From: Pseudofabraea citricarpa
Taxonomy: Eukaryota; Ascomycota; Leotiomycetes; Helotiales; Dermateaceae
Direction of reading: 5' to 3'
Assembly (NCBI GenBank): GCA_029641185.1
Contig: JAPWGK010000014.1
Span: forward strand, 620,001-684,000
DNA: 64,000 bases
The position numbers and the translations under genes are program-made. The notes beneath the pieces were generated by a model, which was given only the letters and a program-made list of their open reading frames with translations, did no database searches and was not told where the DNA came from. Below, piece after piece: positions 47,727 through 57,983 of the stretch; within the stretch, counting starts at the first letter, position 1, and each line of letters begins with the position of its first letter.

Positions 47727-48470
47727 CTAATCCCTATTTTCAAGTTTCCACATCCAAGATATCGGGTTGAAAAAGTTTAATTCGTCAGCCATAGTTGAAT
47801 CCGCTGGATCATCTGGTGGTTCTCCTGACCACTCTGTATCCCACACGTACGTGGAAACCCGAGCCAACTTTGGATTGCATTCAAGTGTATTGCTTATAGG
47901 CTGGATAAATTCTTCCAGGTATGTCCATTCATCTGATCGGCTCACATACATATGCATATCCTTCATTTCGATAACAACAATGTCCGGCTTTTTTATCGAG
48001 GAGAGGAACATACAGATCATTCGGGTGTGGTTTTCTGATCTGATCTCATATTCTGTGCCGGAGTCAAACCATTCCCAGCTAAGGTTGATTGTGATTTTAG
48101 GGAATCTGATATTTCGGAGGATGTTTAAATTTACTAGGTGCTCGAAGATCTGGCCGTCTGTAGAACTAGTCCTAATGTAGCTCCACCCAAGAACCTTTAC
48201 CTGGAGATGTTTGATTGTAGAAACTGCCGAGTCCGACATATTCTTAAAACTCCAATCATTACGGGAGTTGAGCGAGTAGATATTGCGATCATAGAAAATT
48301 AGAAGACACTCGTGGTATAGTGTTGGTTGACACCTCAAAGCCTTGATCAAAGGAGGTATTTTACCATCCCAAGGCTCTTCCAAAACATATCGGAAAATCA
48401 ATAGCCGAATTTCGGCCGGGAAATCCCCAAGTCCTTTTGCATAGAAGGGACTTGAGGCTAGTGAAGACAT
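47727..48470 (-). CDS. FPAEIR-family protein, single-domain form
   Basis: Single exon, 247 residues. Head: GLGDFPAEIRLLIFRYVL, PWDGKIPPLIKALRCQP, LYHECLLIFYDRNIYSLNSR. Body: NIRFPKITINLSWEWFDSG and FIQPISNTLECNPKLARVS. It ends FNPISWMWKLENRD, matching the W-x-W ends of the duplicated member. It is the cleanest single-unit representative here and defines one family domain as about 230 residues. Function unknown. Confidence 0.72.
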   Translation of the reverse strand: MSSLASSPFYAKGLGDFPAEIRLLIFRYVLEEPWDGKIPPLIKALRCQPTLYHECLLIFYDRNIYSLNSRNDWSFKNMSDSAVSTIKHLQVKVLGWSYIRTSSTDGQIFEHLVNLNILRNIRFPKITINLSWEWFDSGTEYEIRSENHTRMICMFLSSIKKPDIVVIEMKDMHMYVSRSDEWTYLEEFIQPISNTLECNPKLARVSTYVWDTEWSGEPPDDPADSTMADELNFFNPISWMWKLENRD

Positions 48471-49642
48471 GATTTTTATGATGAAGCTATGTAATCAAAA
48501 TAAATTTGAGAGACGACTCCCTGAGTTGTCATGCTCAGTAAGTTATATAGACCAAGAAATGCCCAACATACTGTCTTTATGGATAAGAATCACAGTATCT
48601 CGAATCTCTTTGTTTACGACATTTCTGTCTAAGGGTTTTAAAACAAAGCAAGTGCTTCTTTGTCATTTTACGATCTTCTGTAAAACAATAACTGTTTGCA
48701 TGTACTTAGACTTCTCACCATGTAGCATGTTCTTTGATGCATCAAACAGAGAAAAGAAATATGGCCAATAGTAAAAGTAAGTGCAGAGTCTGGCAGTTTA
48801 GACCAGATACGACTTTAAATAGCAAATATATACACATATGATCTATAGAAGAATAAGAAAGGAAATAGATGTAATAGCCAGTCTATGATTTTGCCAGTCT
48901 ATGATTTTTCCTTACGGGGATCCAGATGTTCTTTAGTAGCAGTGAACGTATTTGTATCTTAAACCAAGGAAGACAAATACTAATGGCCAGTATTATATAT
49001 TTATGCTACTGTAATATCTTCAGAACAAAACTCATATCTCGAGCCCTGGAATTTGAGAACTATCTCATGAATCCAAAGGTGGGAGGGGTTCGGGTAGCTG
49101 GACCATTTGATTTCATATGCGGTGCAATACAAATCACAGGAATAAAAATTGGAAGAGTTGAACACAAAGTGGTGGGACTAGTGTTTGAGCAAGGAGGTCG
49201 TTGTCGGAAGAAAAACGAGGCTGTCGTTTCGCTTGCGTCAAAGTTATGTCGAGGAATCGTGTCATTGATCAAGTTACAGTTTGTTTGCGATAGCATTGCT
49301 CTACATTAGCGCTTCTACTGATCCGAGTAACAAATTTTCTTTTTCATCAAGCACTGACTTACCCTTGATATCCCATCCACAAGCTGTTTTGGTGCTTTGG
49401 AGAATCATTCAATGATAGTCAGAGTAAGTACAATGGCAGGTGGGGCAAGGATAGGAGGAGGTACTCAGGTAGTGTTATTAGAGCAGAAGATATTCCTTGT
49501 TGATATTTGCACCTTATCTAAGCGAAGGAAATATAGGCGCTGTTTCACATCCCTCGTCTCTCCTTTCATCGTAGCAACGAGTCAATCCTCCCGAACCGAG
49601 GTGAGCGCTAGAAGTTATTGGTCATAAGAACTCCTTGTGCCA
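48471..49642. other. Gene-free stretch with a 16-bp duplication
   Basis: About 1.2 kb. GCCAGTCTATGATTTT occurs twice in tandem (48877-48909). A 127-codon plus-strand frame (48926-49309) has no recognised domain, but about 40 bp of it near 49045 resemble 57535. No gene accepted. Confidence 0.45.
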
Positions 49643-51616
49643 TTACAATTTTGGCGCCTTTCTCTTGGGAAAGGTAGCTTCCCAGGCACTCATCAACTGC
49701 ACGAGAAGCTCTTCCTGGCCAGCTGCAGCAATGACTATCAGTCCAAAGGGCCGGCCATTGCGACTGTAGTAAGAGAGTGGTAATGTTGCGCAAGGATATC
49801 CTATGAAAATGTAAGCGAAAGAATCCCCTTGAAGCGGATCCGCAAGTACCAGATCCGGTCACGATTGCATCAAGCCTGCTATCGCAAGGTACGATGATGA
49901 CGTTGATATCATTTTCCCGCATCGTGTGATCCACGCCTCTTTCACGAGCTACCTTGTGCATCTAACGAATTGCCTCTTCAGACTGTTCCTTCGTCCAGGG
50001 CTTAGCCTTGAGCACTGACTCGAGATACGACTGGTTTGGGTAATCTGTACCCATAGTTAAACTGATAGGTATGGAGAAGAGGCTGTGTCAATCATGTTCG
50101 TACCTGGTGGAAGTTCCACGAGAGAGTACCTTCGGTTGAACTCGACAATGTCCTTGACAGTTCTGACTGAAGAATCTTGGAGGTCACCTAAATAGTCGTT
50201 GATATTTTGTTGGATATTACCGACTGTAAGGGTTCCATAAGCTATTTTCCAAGGAAAGAGATTTTGGAGGCAGAGCTTACACATTAGTCCATCTATCGGG
50301 CTGGGTCCGTTCTCTTTATAAGCTTGAATACTGATCAGCGACACGGGATGCTTGATTGAAACACCTAGCTTTTCGTATGCTGCTGCAATTTCTCCACGCT
50401 GGCAATAGTCAGCAGTATGGCGAATTGGGGTGGGGGGTAGTTATAACCTGTTGGCTCTCAAATGCTTCTTCATACGCAGCCTGTGCAGTAGACATAGGCC
50501 AGTCTGCACTGTTTACAGCTCCGATCCGGATCCCACTCCAATCCCCGGTTGTAGCGGCCGCATAGTTCTTCGAGTCTCTGCCAACCAATGCTTGAAGCGT
50601 ATTCGCAAAGTCCAGGGCACTCTTTGCCATGGGGCCAGCCGAGTCCAGATAGCTACATGCCGGGAACATACCGTCAGTGGGAATGAGGCCCAATGTTGGT
50701 TTCATTGTGAAGACAGCGGCCCTGTTACCTGGCATCGAAAGGCTGCCCGTTGTTTCCGTTCCTACTGACACCGGTGCAAAGCCTGCTGCTACGCCAATAG
50801 CTGAACCAGAAGATGAACCCCCGGGGTTCTGTTCGATTGTTTAGTTTTTGGTCCAATTCCAAGTCCGATCTACTTACGCTATGCCCACCGAAGCTATCTT
50901 TTGGATCAAGGCCTCCTTCAACATATGGCGACTGTCCTTGTCCTCCAATGGCAGACCAACCGCACCGCAACTTGTCCCCTCTGCGGAAATAGAGTCAGCA
51001 TACTACACGACTTGGCTGGATATTTTGGTAACAACCTGGACCAAGCTAGCTCCTGATACGTGCATAAACTGTCAGCTTTAGATTCTCAAAGAAAGAACTC
51101 AGGTGAACATACAGATAGGTTCGCTTTCCCAATGATAATGGCGCCTCCATCTAAAAGCTAAGGGCAAGGTCAGCATGCCCTGGCCCCTGTGATTGATAGG
51201 AAAGAAAGCTGACGTTGTCGACCACCTTGGCATTGGCTTGAGGCTTGCAGTGGAGAAGAGCGAATGAGCCGGCTGTAGTGCCCATTCCCATCGATGGATG
51301 TGTGTTGATATTGTCCTTCACAAGTCAGTAGTATACTGGTGTCACAACTCAACTTGTTTCTTGCCTTGACCAGCACTGGTATGCCATGTAGCGGTCCCCT
51401 GACGTTTCCTGCCTGTCGCTCTGCGTCTAAAGCTTTGGCTCGTTCAATTAGATCCTCCACAGGCGCGGTTTGAATAACGGCGCGAAGTCGATCGTTATAC
51501 TTGTTGATCTGGTCCAGATAAACTTGGACAACGTGAACGCTGTCGTATTTGCCCGTAGCTAAGCTATTTTGGAGCTCGAATGCTGTGGCCTCGAGTGGAT
51601 CGATCACCGTGGCCAT
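49643..51616 (-). pseudogene. Amidase-family gene with one premature TAG
   Basis: Ten exons (51365-51616, 51214-51315, 51113-51157, 51036-51052, 50878-50980, 50448-50828, 50281-50398, 50104-50223, 49850-50044, 49643-49800) join in phase over 496 codons to an amidase-signature protein: HGIPVLVKD (catalytic Lys), GKANLSE, GGSSSGSAIGVA (cis-Ser) and SVGTETTGSLSMPG (Ser nucleophile), ending with ATLPL and GRPFGL. A single TAG (49962-49964, codon 407) interrupts the conserved stretch after SEEAIR; 89 further codons stay in frame. The signature family hydrolyses amides such as acetamide or fatty-acid amides; substrate unknown. Intron 1 appears to use a GC donor. Either a very young pseudogene, an allele, or a sequencing error. 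An in-frame upstream ATG at 51688 is possible. Confidence 0.82.
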
Positions 51617-52018
51617 GATCAAACGAGGTAGGTTTGGAAGTAGGCTGCGCAAGTATTTCAATGTCATTCCAAGTTTTCCAAAGCACAAACAAGAGGGAGA
51701 TATGTGTTGTTATAGGAAGCTGGACTAGGCTCCCAGTGAATTGGGCGGAGTCTCCTCCGGTGTAGCAAGGAAGGAACGCGCTAGCACTTTTGCCTGTATT
51801 TAAGCCTCTGCCTCCGTTACAGGAGCTCTCTCTTCTCCAACCACCCAGAACTCTATCACTGTCATGTCACCTAGAAGCTAGAATTCTGTGCCAACAATTC
51901 TCAACAGATACAAATCGCGTATAAGTGTGATCGGTTTGCTTTACTGTGCCTTCTTTTGGCTGAGATACGCGACCGGCAAGTCTCACTCGACGCATTCTCA
52001 GTAACTCGCTCACACGAG
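51617..52018. promoter_or_regulatory. Head-to-head promoter region of two amidase genes
   Basis: About 400 bp between the start of the minus-strand amidase and the plus-strand amidase; probable shared control region. No convincing TATA box or operator was identified. Confidence 0.5.
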
Positions 52019-53780
52019 ATGTCAGGGACCCCATCCTATCCCAGCTTGCTCCACGCCAGCATCGATGACATTGGGCATGGTTTGGACTCGAACGCTTTCA
52101 CCGCCGTTGATCTTGTAAATGCGTACGTCGCTCGAATACGAGAGGTAGAGTCGACTCTGAATGCTGTTGTTGAGATCAATCAGGACGCCTTGGACATAGC
52201 CGAACAGCTCGATGCGGAGCAAAAGCGCCATGGCCGCAGAGGGTATGTTCTTCAGAGAAATCTAGGCTTCCTCTCATACTTATTTACCATCACAGACCTC
52301 TGCACGGTGTGCCGATCTTACTCAAGGACAACTTTGGTACCACAGATGGGATGCAAACGACCGCCGGTTCGCTCTGTCTGATTCATTCCACCCCATCGCG
52401 TGAATCCTCCGTGGTGGACCGTCTTCGAAAAGCAGGTGCTGTGATTCTTGGAAAGACTAATGTGTCTGAGTGGCTAAATTTCCGGTCCAAAAATAGCTCC
52501 AGTGGGTGGAGCTCTCGCGCAGGCCAAACATATGGGCCCTACTTCCACAAGCAAGATCCGTGTGGTAGTAGCAGTGGCTCAGCTGTTGCTGTTGCCATTG
52601 GGTTGGCCTCGGGTGCCCTTGGTAGCGAGGTATGTGTTCCCAGAAACTGAAACTGGCAAGTTCGGTCACTAACTGGGCGCGTAGACTGATGGGAGCATAG
52701 TTTGTCCGTCAAACAAAAACAACATTGTTGGGATTAAGCCTACCGTCGGCCTTGTGTCTCGAGATGTTGTGTTCCCTGGCTCCTTCCGCCAGGATACCGT
52801 GGGACCCCTTGGACGTACTGTCAGAGATGCTGCTCTCATACTCAATGTCATTGCGGGGAGGAGTCCTTGGGATAACTACACCAACAACATTCCGTTCGCC
52901 AAGATACCCGATTATACTGCCTTCTGCGACTCGTCTGCCCTCAAGGGAGCTAGGATTGGAATACCCAGAAACGCCATCCAAGGTTCCTCTGGCGTTTTGT
53001 CGGCCTTCGAATCAGCGATATCATTTTTCGAGGCCGCTGGTGCTGTCCTGGTTGATCATACCGACTTCGATTCCTTCAGCAACTTCAAGAATCTCGACCG
53101 CAACAAAGTGATATATCGAGACTTGCGCTCCAGCTACGAGTCCTACTTCTCCCAGCTGGTGAAGAATCCCAGAAATCCAAAGACTTTGGAGGATGTCATC
53201 AAGTTCATCAAGGAGACTCCCGAGGAAGAGTATCCGGACCGGGACATTGCTGTATTCGAAGAAGCATTGGCGGCCCCGGCAGAAGACACAAATGAGTATT
53301 TGGACATACTGGGAAAGGGCCGTAAACTTGTTGGGGAAAGGGGTATTCTGGGTTCACTCGAGCGTTGGAATCTGGACGCATTGATTCTTCCCACAGCATC
53401 GGTTGTGGCTACTAGCATGGCAGCTGTTGGAGGCTATCCCTTAGTCAATGTTCCCATGGGATTTCATCCCCCTGATGCCCCGATAGAGAAGAATCGAAGG
53501 GGAGACCTGGTCAAGACCGCTCCTGGCATACCGTAAGTTCATTCTAAAACGTTATTTACCTCGCCCGCCGTTTTGGTTCCCGCTAACTTTGTCTTGCAAC
53601 AGTATTGGGCTCCAAATTATGGGTAAGCCATTTGATGAGCAACGACTGGTAGGCTACGCCTACGCGTTCGAGCAAGTCTCAAAGATCCGGGAGCAAATTC
53701 AGCCGAAGACTTTACCCAGGACAGAACTGGGCGATGTGGTTCAAGCCCGTCTGATGAATGGGATCAAAATCGAGCTCTGA
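52019..53780 (+). CDS. Amidase-family hydrolase
   Basis: Exons 52019-52242, 52296-52629, 52685-53532 and 53603-53780 give 527 residues. The amidase-signature active site is complete: HGVPILLKDNFGT (Lys), CGSSSGSAVAVAIGL (cis-Ser) and, across intron 2, GSETDGSIVCPS (nucleophilic Ser), followed by GIKPTVGLVSR and GPLGRTVRDAALIL. The C-terminal part (NLDALILPTASVVAT, GYPLVNVPMG, PIGLQIMGKPFDEQRL) is normal. No signal peptide is seen, so it is likely cytosolic. It differs substantially from its head-to-head partner, so the pair is not a recent duplication. Substrate unknown. An upstream in-frame ATG (51956) is possible, but MSGTPSYPSLL fits the family start better. Confidence 0.92.
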
Positions 53781-54349
53781 GGTAACTTAAAGTAGCTGAT
53801 ACGAGATCAGTCCACTTTTTTTAATGTCCAATGCTATCGTACATCACATGGTTTTATGTTTAGAGAATCAACTTAATAGATACATCAATGATTCATTTCA
53901 GCTCGAATAATGATGGCAAAGTACTGATTCATCTTGACTAACCTTCAAGGTTGATTTGAAGGGCCATCATACAAATTGCAGTTTCTCAATAAATCGATGT
54001 AAAAGACGAAATTCAGGTTTGAATATCCTTAGAGGGTTTCGTGGCGATGGCTAAGAGGTTGTAGAGGCAGTTTTTGGGTAGGGGAGAAAAGAAAAGCAGG
54101 AAAAACTCGGCTTAAAATGGCATGGTATTATAATTACCCAAACAAGCCAGAGCACTTCCTTGACGGTCCTGTTCCGCGTGTGAGTGCGATAACAAAGCCG
54201 ACCTCCCTGCGTGACTTCGAGTCTGAGCCGTGCTAGGTCAGCTGCACATGTAGTGCTACCAAATTTAAGTGGTGTGCCCGCCTGTATTTCCCCTCCTTCT
54301 CCTAAAACAGTCTCATGGCAGTCTGCGGATTCCTTCTGACACACTCACG
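53781..54349. other. Intergenic between amidase and AsaB/CmcJ-like gene
   Basis: 570 bp: 3' region of the amidase and promoter of the next gene on the same strand. Nothing further seen. Confidence 0.5.
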
Positions 54350-55456
54350 ATGGATTCATATGCACAGGATGTTGCTGCATCATCCTTAGACTATCTGGAG
54401 GATCTTAAACTCTACAACACAGAGAAGCCCTACGATTGTTCAGGCTTTGACACACCAGATGGTGCCACTGAGGCCGACACAACTAATCTACGCTTCTCGT
54501 CAATCAAGACGGATTTCCATAATATTCGCAGTTCCACTCAACAGTTTACTATCGAAGAAGACGGGTTCGAGGTGTTGGACAAAACAAGCAAGTTCGTGCA
54601 CGATGGCTTCCAACCTGGCCAAATTTTGGATTCCATAGACGAAACAATTGAATGTCTGAAGGAAAGATTCATGGCAGATTTATGCTTCTGCTACTCCTAC
54701 AGGGTATTTCGAAATCCATGTCGATCACCGTGCACTTTGCTAATGATATCTAGATTAGAAACGATCAAGATTCACGGGAGTGGTCAACACGCCCGAAAAA
54801 GTCAGTCAAAATTCACACATTGGTGAGTTCCACAAAGCATGTTATATATCATATGATGCCAACGAGGGTTAAGACCAGACTTTACACGGGGGGTTCGACC
54901 GATTGAGGAAACATATGAGTGAGGAGGAGCAAGCAAGGTATCTCAAAAGCCCTTGGCGGATCCGAATGGTGAAGTGAGTTTCCGGAAGGTTGAAGCTCTC
55001 GACAACAGCAGTTGGTATGGCAAGTTAACATTGAATATCCAGTGCCTGGAGACCGCTGGAAAAGGTTGAACAGAGCCCTCTTGCGCTCTGTCATCCTCGA
55101 AGTGTTGAGACGGGGGACATGGTGGCCTCTGATCGAGTCACTCCTTTTCAGATTAGCGAAATATATTACCTCAAACACAACGACCAGCAAAAATGGTATT
55201 GGCTGAGGGATCAAACGCCATCCGAGCTGGTGATGTTCGTCAGTTTCGATTCTGTGGGCTTGAGCTCATCTATTCCGGCATGTGAGTTTCCTGAAACGCC
55301 ATCTACTCAATAAACCCTAGGTATATAGCCGCTGGTGCTGACGGCTCTTGATTTGAAGTTGTGCCCCATGCTTCATTTACTCTCCCATGGACCCCAGACG
55401 ATGCCCCGCCACGGCGAAACATAGATGTTAGAGCAGTCGTTATAACTCGAGCATAG
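54350..55456 (+). CDS. AsaB/CmcJ/GA4-desaturase-like family protein
   Basis: Exons 54350-54703, 54754-54822, 54879-54973, 55043-55281 and 55359-55456 join in phase to 284 residues, the usual size for this family. Family landmarks in order: TRPKKSVKIH, LHGGFDRLRKHMSEEEQARYL, PWRIRMVNAWRPLEKVEQSPLA, CHPRSVETGDMV, EIYYLKHNDQQKWYWLRDQT, FVSFDSVG and, from the last exon, VPHASFTLPWTPDDAPPR with an end VRAVVITRA. Proteins of this group include tailoring oxygenases of fungal secondary metabolism (AsaB) and sequences labelled GA4 desaturase or CmcJ-like. The splice sites were picked to keep these blocks in frame; read without introns the region looks broken. The substrate is unknown and no synthase gene is present nearby. 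Confidence 0.8.
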
Positions 55457-57039
55457 ATTCGGGAACACTACCTCTTACAAACTCCTAGCGAAAGTTTTGA
55501 AATGTTTCATTAGTTATTTCGAGGATTCGCACTAACTTATTAGCTTGTTGTGAAATCTCATTAATCTATCATATACTTTTATTCATAATTACTTTTAACA
55601 GTTTTCTTTCTTTTTTAATTGTTATGTTTTCATTATTATGTTTATTAAATAAATTTCCCTCGTTAAAGAACGGAGTGTCATACAGTTCTGTAAGAGTAGA
55701 AAGTGTGAATTGTCCTGACTTTGGACCAGTGTGCTGCCTTATCGATATAGAACAAATGTTTAGGAGGAATAAGCTCTAAAGGCTACCCATTTCGTATACA
55801 AAATCCTACCTAGTCAGCAGGTTAAAGACGGTGGTTCGCCTCTTCTCCTTAATCACGCTGCTTCCATCTCTTCAAAAAAAAAAAAAGAAAAAAAAAGTTG
55901 AAGCCAGGAGCTCTAATGTACCTTCTCGGCTGTAAATTTCCGTCCCCCTTCGAGTTTCCTCCTTCTTATCTTTTTCTTTTCTTTCCATACATCCTCATAG
56001 CTGAATACGGCGAAAGTGGTGTTTGCGACCTACGAATCTACTTACATTCAGCAGGCGCTACATATATTTCCACTCGGCTAATAATGTTATTAGTCGAGGA
56101 AGTCCCTATAGAGCTCATAGAAAGAGTCTTCTGGCGCGCGATATTGAGCATCTAAATTAATAACACACAAGTTAGCGAGTCTTTGGGTTCCATTTGAGGA
56201 AGGCTGCTAATGTAGAAGTTTCAATCCCCTCATGCATCCAAGGAAGGAATAAATTGCGCTCACAGCTCGTCTATAAGAGGGTTCTTCTGCGATAGCTGAC
56301 GTGGAAACTGCGGATATTAGTATTGTGTAATCATAGGAAGACCGATTGGAAAGTTCCTACGAAGTCACGAGGACTCTTACCTAGCGTGTCTTGTTACAGC
56401 AAGAAGTTTGGTAGGAAGACTTTCCCGATTTCGCCTTCGATACGAATGTGCAAGATGAGAAAGACAAAGAAGTGAGAGAACAACTTGGGTCGGTATCGCA
56501 GAGAGGGTTCTTTTATATTAATATAAAGCTTTCTCTTGCGTAATCACGACTTGAGCGAACAAGGATTTCCTCCTAATGAGCTAGTCTCACATTACGCTCT
56601 TTTATGACTTCTACACTTGAAATTCGGGTTCTTTTATTGTTTTAATTGGTTTAAGATCGATTTTAGACTGTTTTATGAAGAGCAAGTTTATACGGCTATA
56701 CATGGTTAGAATTAGAGCATCCGACGGCGGGGAAAAAAACCCCATGAAATACTAAGGTTATTCAAGTATAGTTCGTGTCATCTTTGTCTTCGTTTGAACC
56801 TCACTCTAAGTTTCTAAACGAGAAAAGCAAAGCTATCTAGGACTAACATTCCGTTCGACCGGCCTGCAATTGTCCTGGCGAAGAAAGCAACTTGCAAGCT
56901 CTGTAGGCCACAATGAGCTCCATCAGCCCTCTCTCTGAGGTGTCGAGCCGAGAAAGGAAGAACAGAAGGAATTTCACAAGTTCTTTGCTCTTAGAAATGA
57001 GGGAGAAAGAATGCAGATATCAGTTTTCGTTTGCCACAG

Positions 57040-57130
57040 CTTAGTAAACTCTCTCCTCGTTTTGCTTCTATTTAACCAAAGTCAGCTTGGTAAACTCTCT
57101 CCTCGTCTTGCTTCTATTTAACCAAAGTCA
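57040..57130 (+). repeat. 46-bp tandem duplication
   Basis: Two copies with a 46-bp period, sharing GTAAACTCTCTCCTCGT and TTGCTTCTATTTAACCAAAG; two or three substitutions separate them. No role evident. Confidence 0.85.
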
Positions 57131-57417
57131 TTCAATTCAACAGTGAACAGTGAGCGATTGTCGTTCAAGCGGTGCACCAGCGCTGATTCTTGCCGGTGGA
57201 GGCAATAGCTAAGTTCTCGTTTTCAACTGTTAAATACATAGCTGTTGATAGGTCGGGGCCGACCGCAGATCGAGTTCTGGGCTTCAGTCAACACTATAGC
57301 AGATTTGAAGTGTATGACTCAAATGACAGAGCCAAACTGTTTGCTCAAAAAGCGTCAGCTTCTCGACCTTGCCATTAACAGACTTTCGGTCATAAATCAA
57401 CATAGTGGAACTGGATG

Positions 57418-57451
57418 AAACATACGATCACAGACTGAGGAGAATTGGGCT
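57418..57451 (+). pseudogene. 5S rRNA 5'-end fragment
   Basis: About 33 bp match the start of the intact 5S gene at 61434 with about two differences: ACATACGATCACAG then ACTGAGGAGAATTGGGC. The remaining roughly 85 bases of 5S are absent, so it cannot make 5S rRNA. It shares the locus-specific ACTGAGGAG variant, which suggests derivation from the same 5S type. Confidence 0.65.
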
Positions 57452-57983
57452 ATCTCACAACGCCAATGACACTCCAGCATCACATCGATGTTGTTCTTAT
57501 GATATCTCAAAAACCAGATCCGCATTTCGGAACCTAGAATTTGAGTACTATCTCGCAAGTCCGAAAGCTGTGACTGGCTCTGAGATCTGAGATATCGCAG
57601 CTATATGCTGCTTCCAACGCCTCCGCGAGTGCTCGAAACCTTCCGCCTCTTGTGGTCGCTCAGACTCGACAGCAACAAGACGGAGAACTCAGACTCGCAG
57701 TCCGCCGTCTGTCTGTTTTTGAATACGATTTAAATGTTATAGCACTAGGAAGAATTCCATAGAAAAGAGCGCGGGAATCTCAATTCCGAGGTCCAGAAGA
57801 AAGCCAAATCTTAGTTCTCTAAATCTTTTCCGATATTTTGAGACCGAAGATCTGGGAAACAAAATCCAGGTCTAAGTATTGTATTAGTGCGAGTTCTCCG
57901 TTAAAGAATCTCAAATACTACGTCACAGTCAGTTCCCATTTCTCATTCTCTGGCCGTGTTTCCTATCTTATGTCAATTTCAAC

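Larger units (their letters stand above)
55457..57983. other. A+T-rich gene-free stretch with a 46-bp duplication and a 5S fragment
   Basis: About 2.5 kb. It holds the tandem duplication at 57040-57130, the 5S-like fragment near 57418-57451 and a roughly 40-bp segment near 57535 resembling 49045. Otherwise only short frames without domains. Confidence 0.55.

Noticed and set aside
48926..49309. Plus-strand 127-codon frame
   Set aside because: No domain, both strands open, in A+T-rich DNA; only a short stretch resembles another empty region.
49962..49964. TAG explained as part of a tenth intron ending ...GTTAG
   Set aside because: The only candidate donor (GTATCT near 50030) would delete a stretch that reads as conserved amidase sequence (SYLESVLKAKPWTKEQSEEA), so a nonsense codon is more likely.
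54827..55042. Apparent stops breaking the AsaB/CmcJ-like gene
   Set aside because: Removing introns with good GT/AG ends restores an uninterrupted, family-like protein, so it is not called a pseudogene.
57405..57590. 61-codon plus-strand frame
   Set aside because: It starts over the 5S-derived fragment and has no protein-family features.
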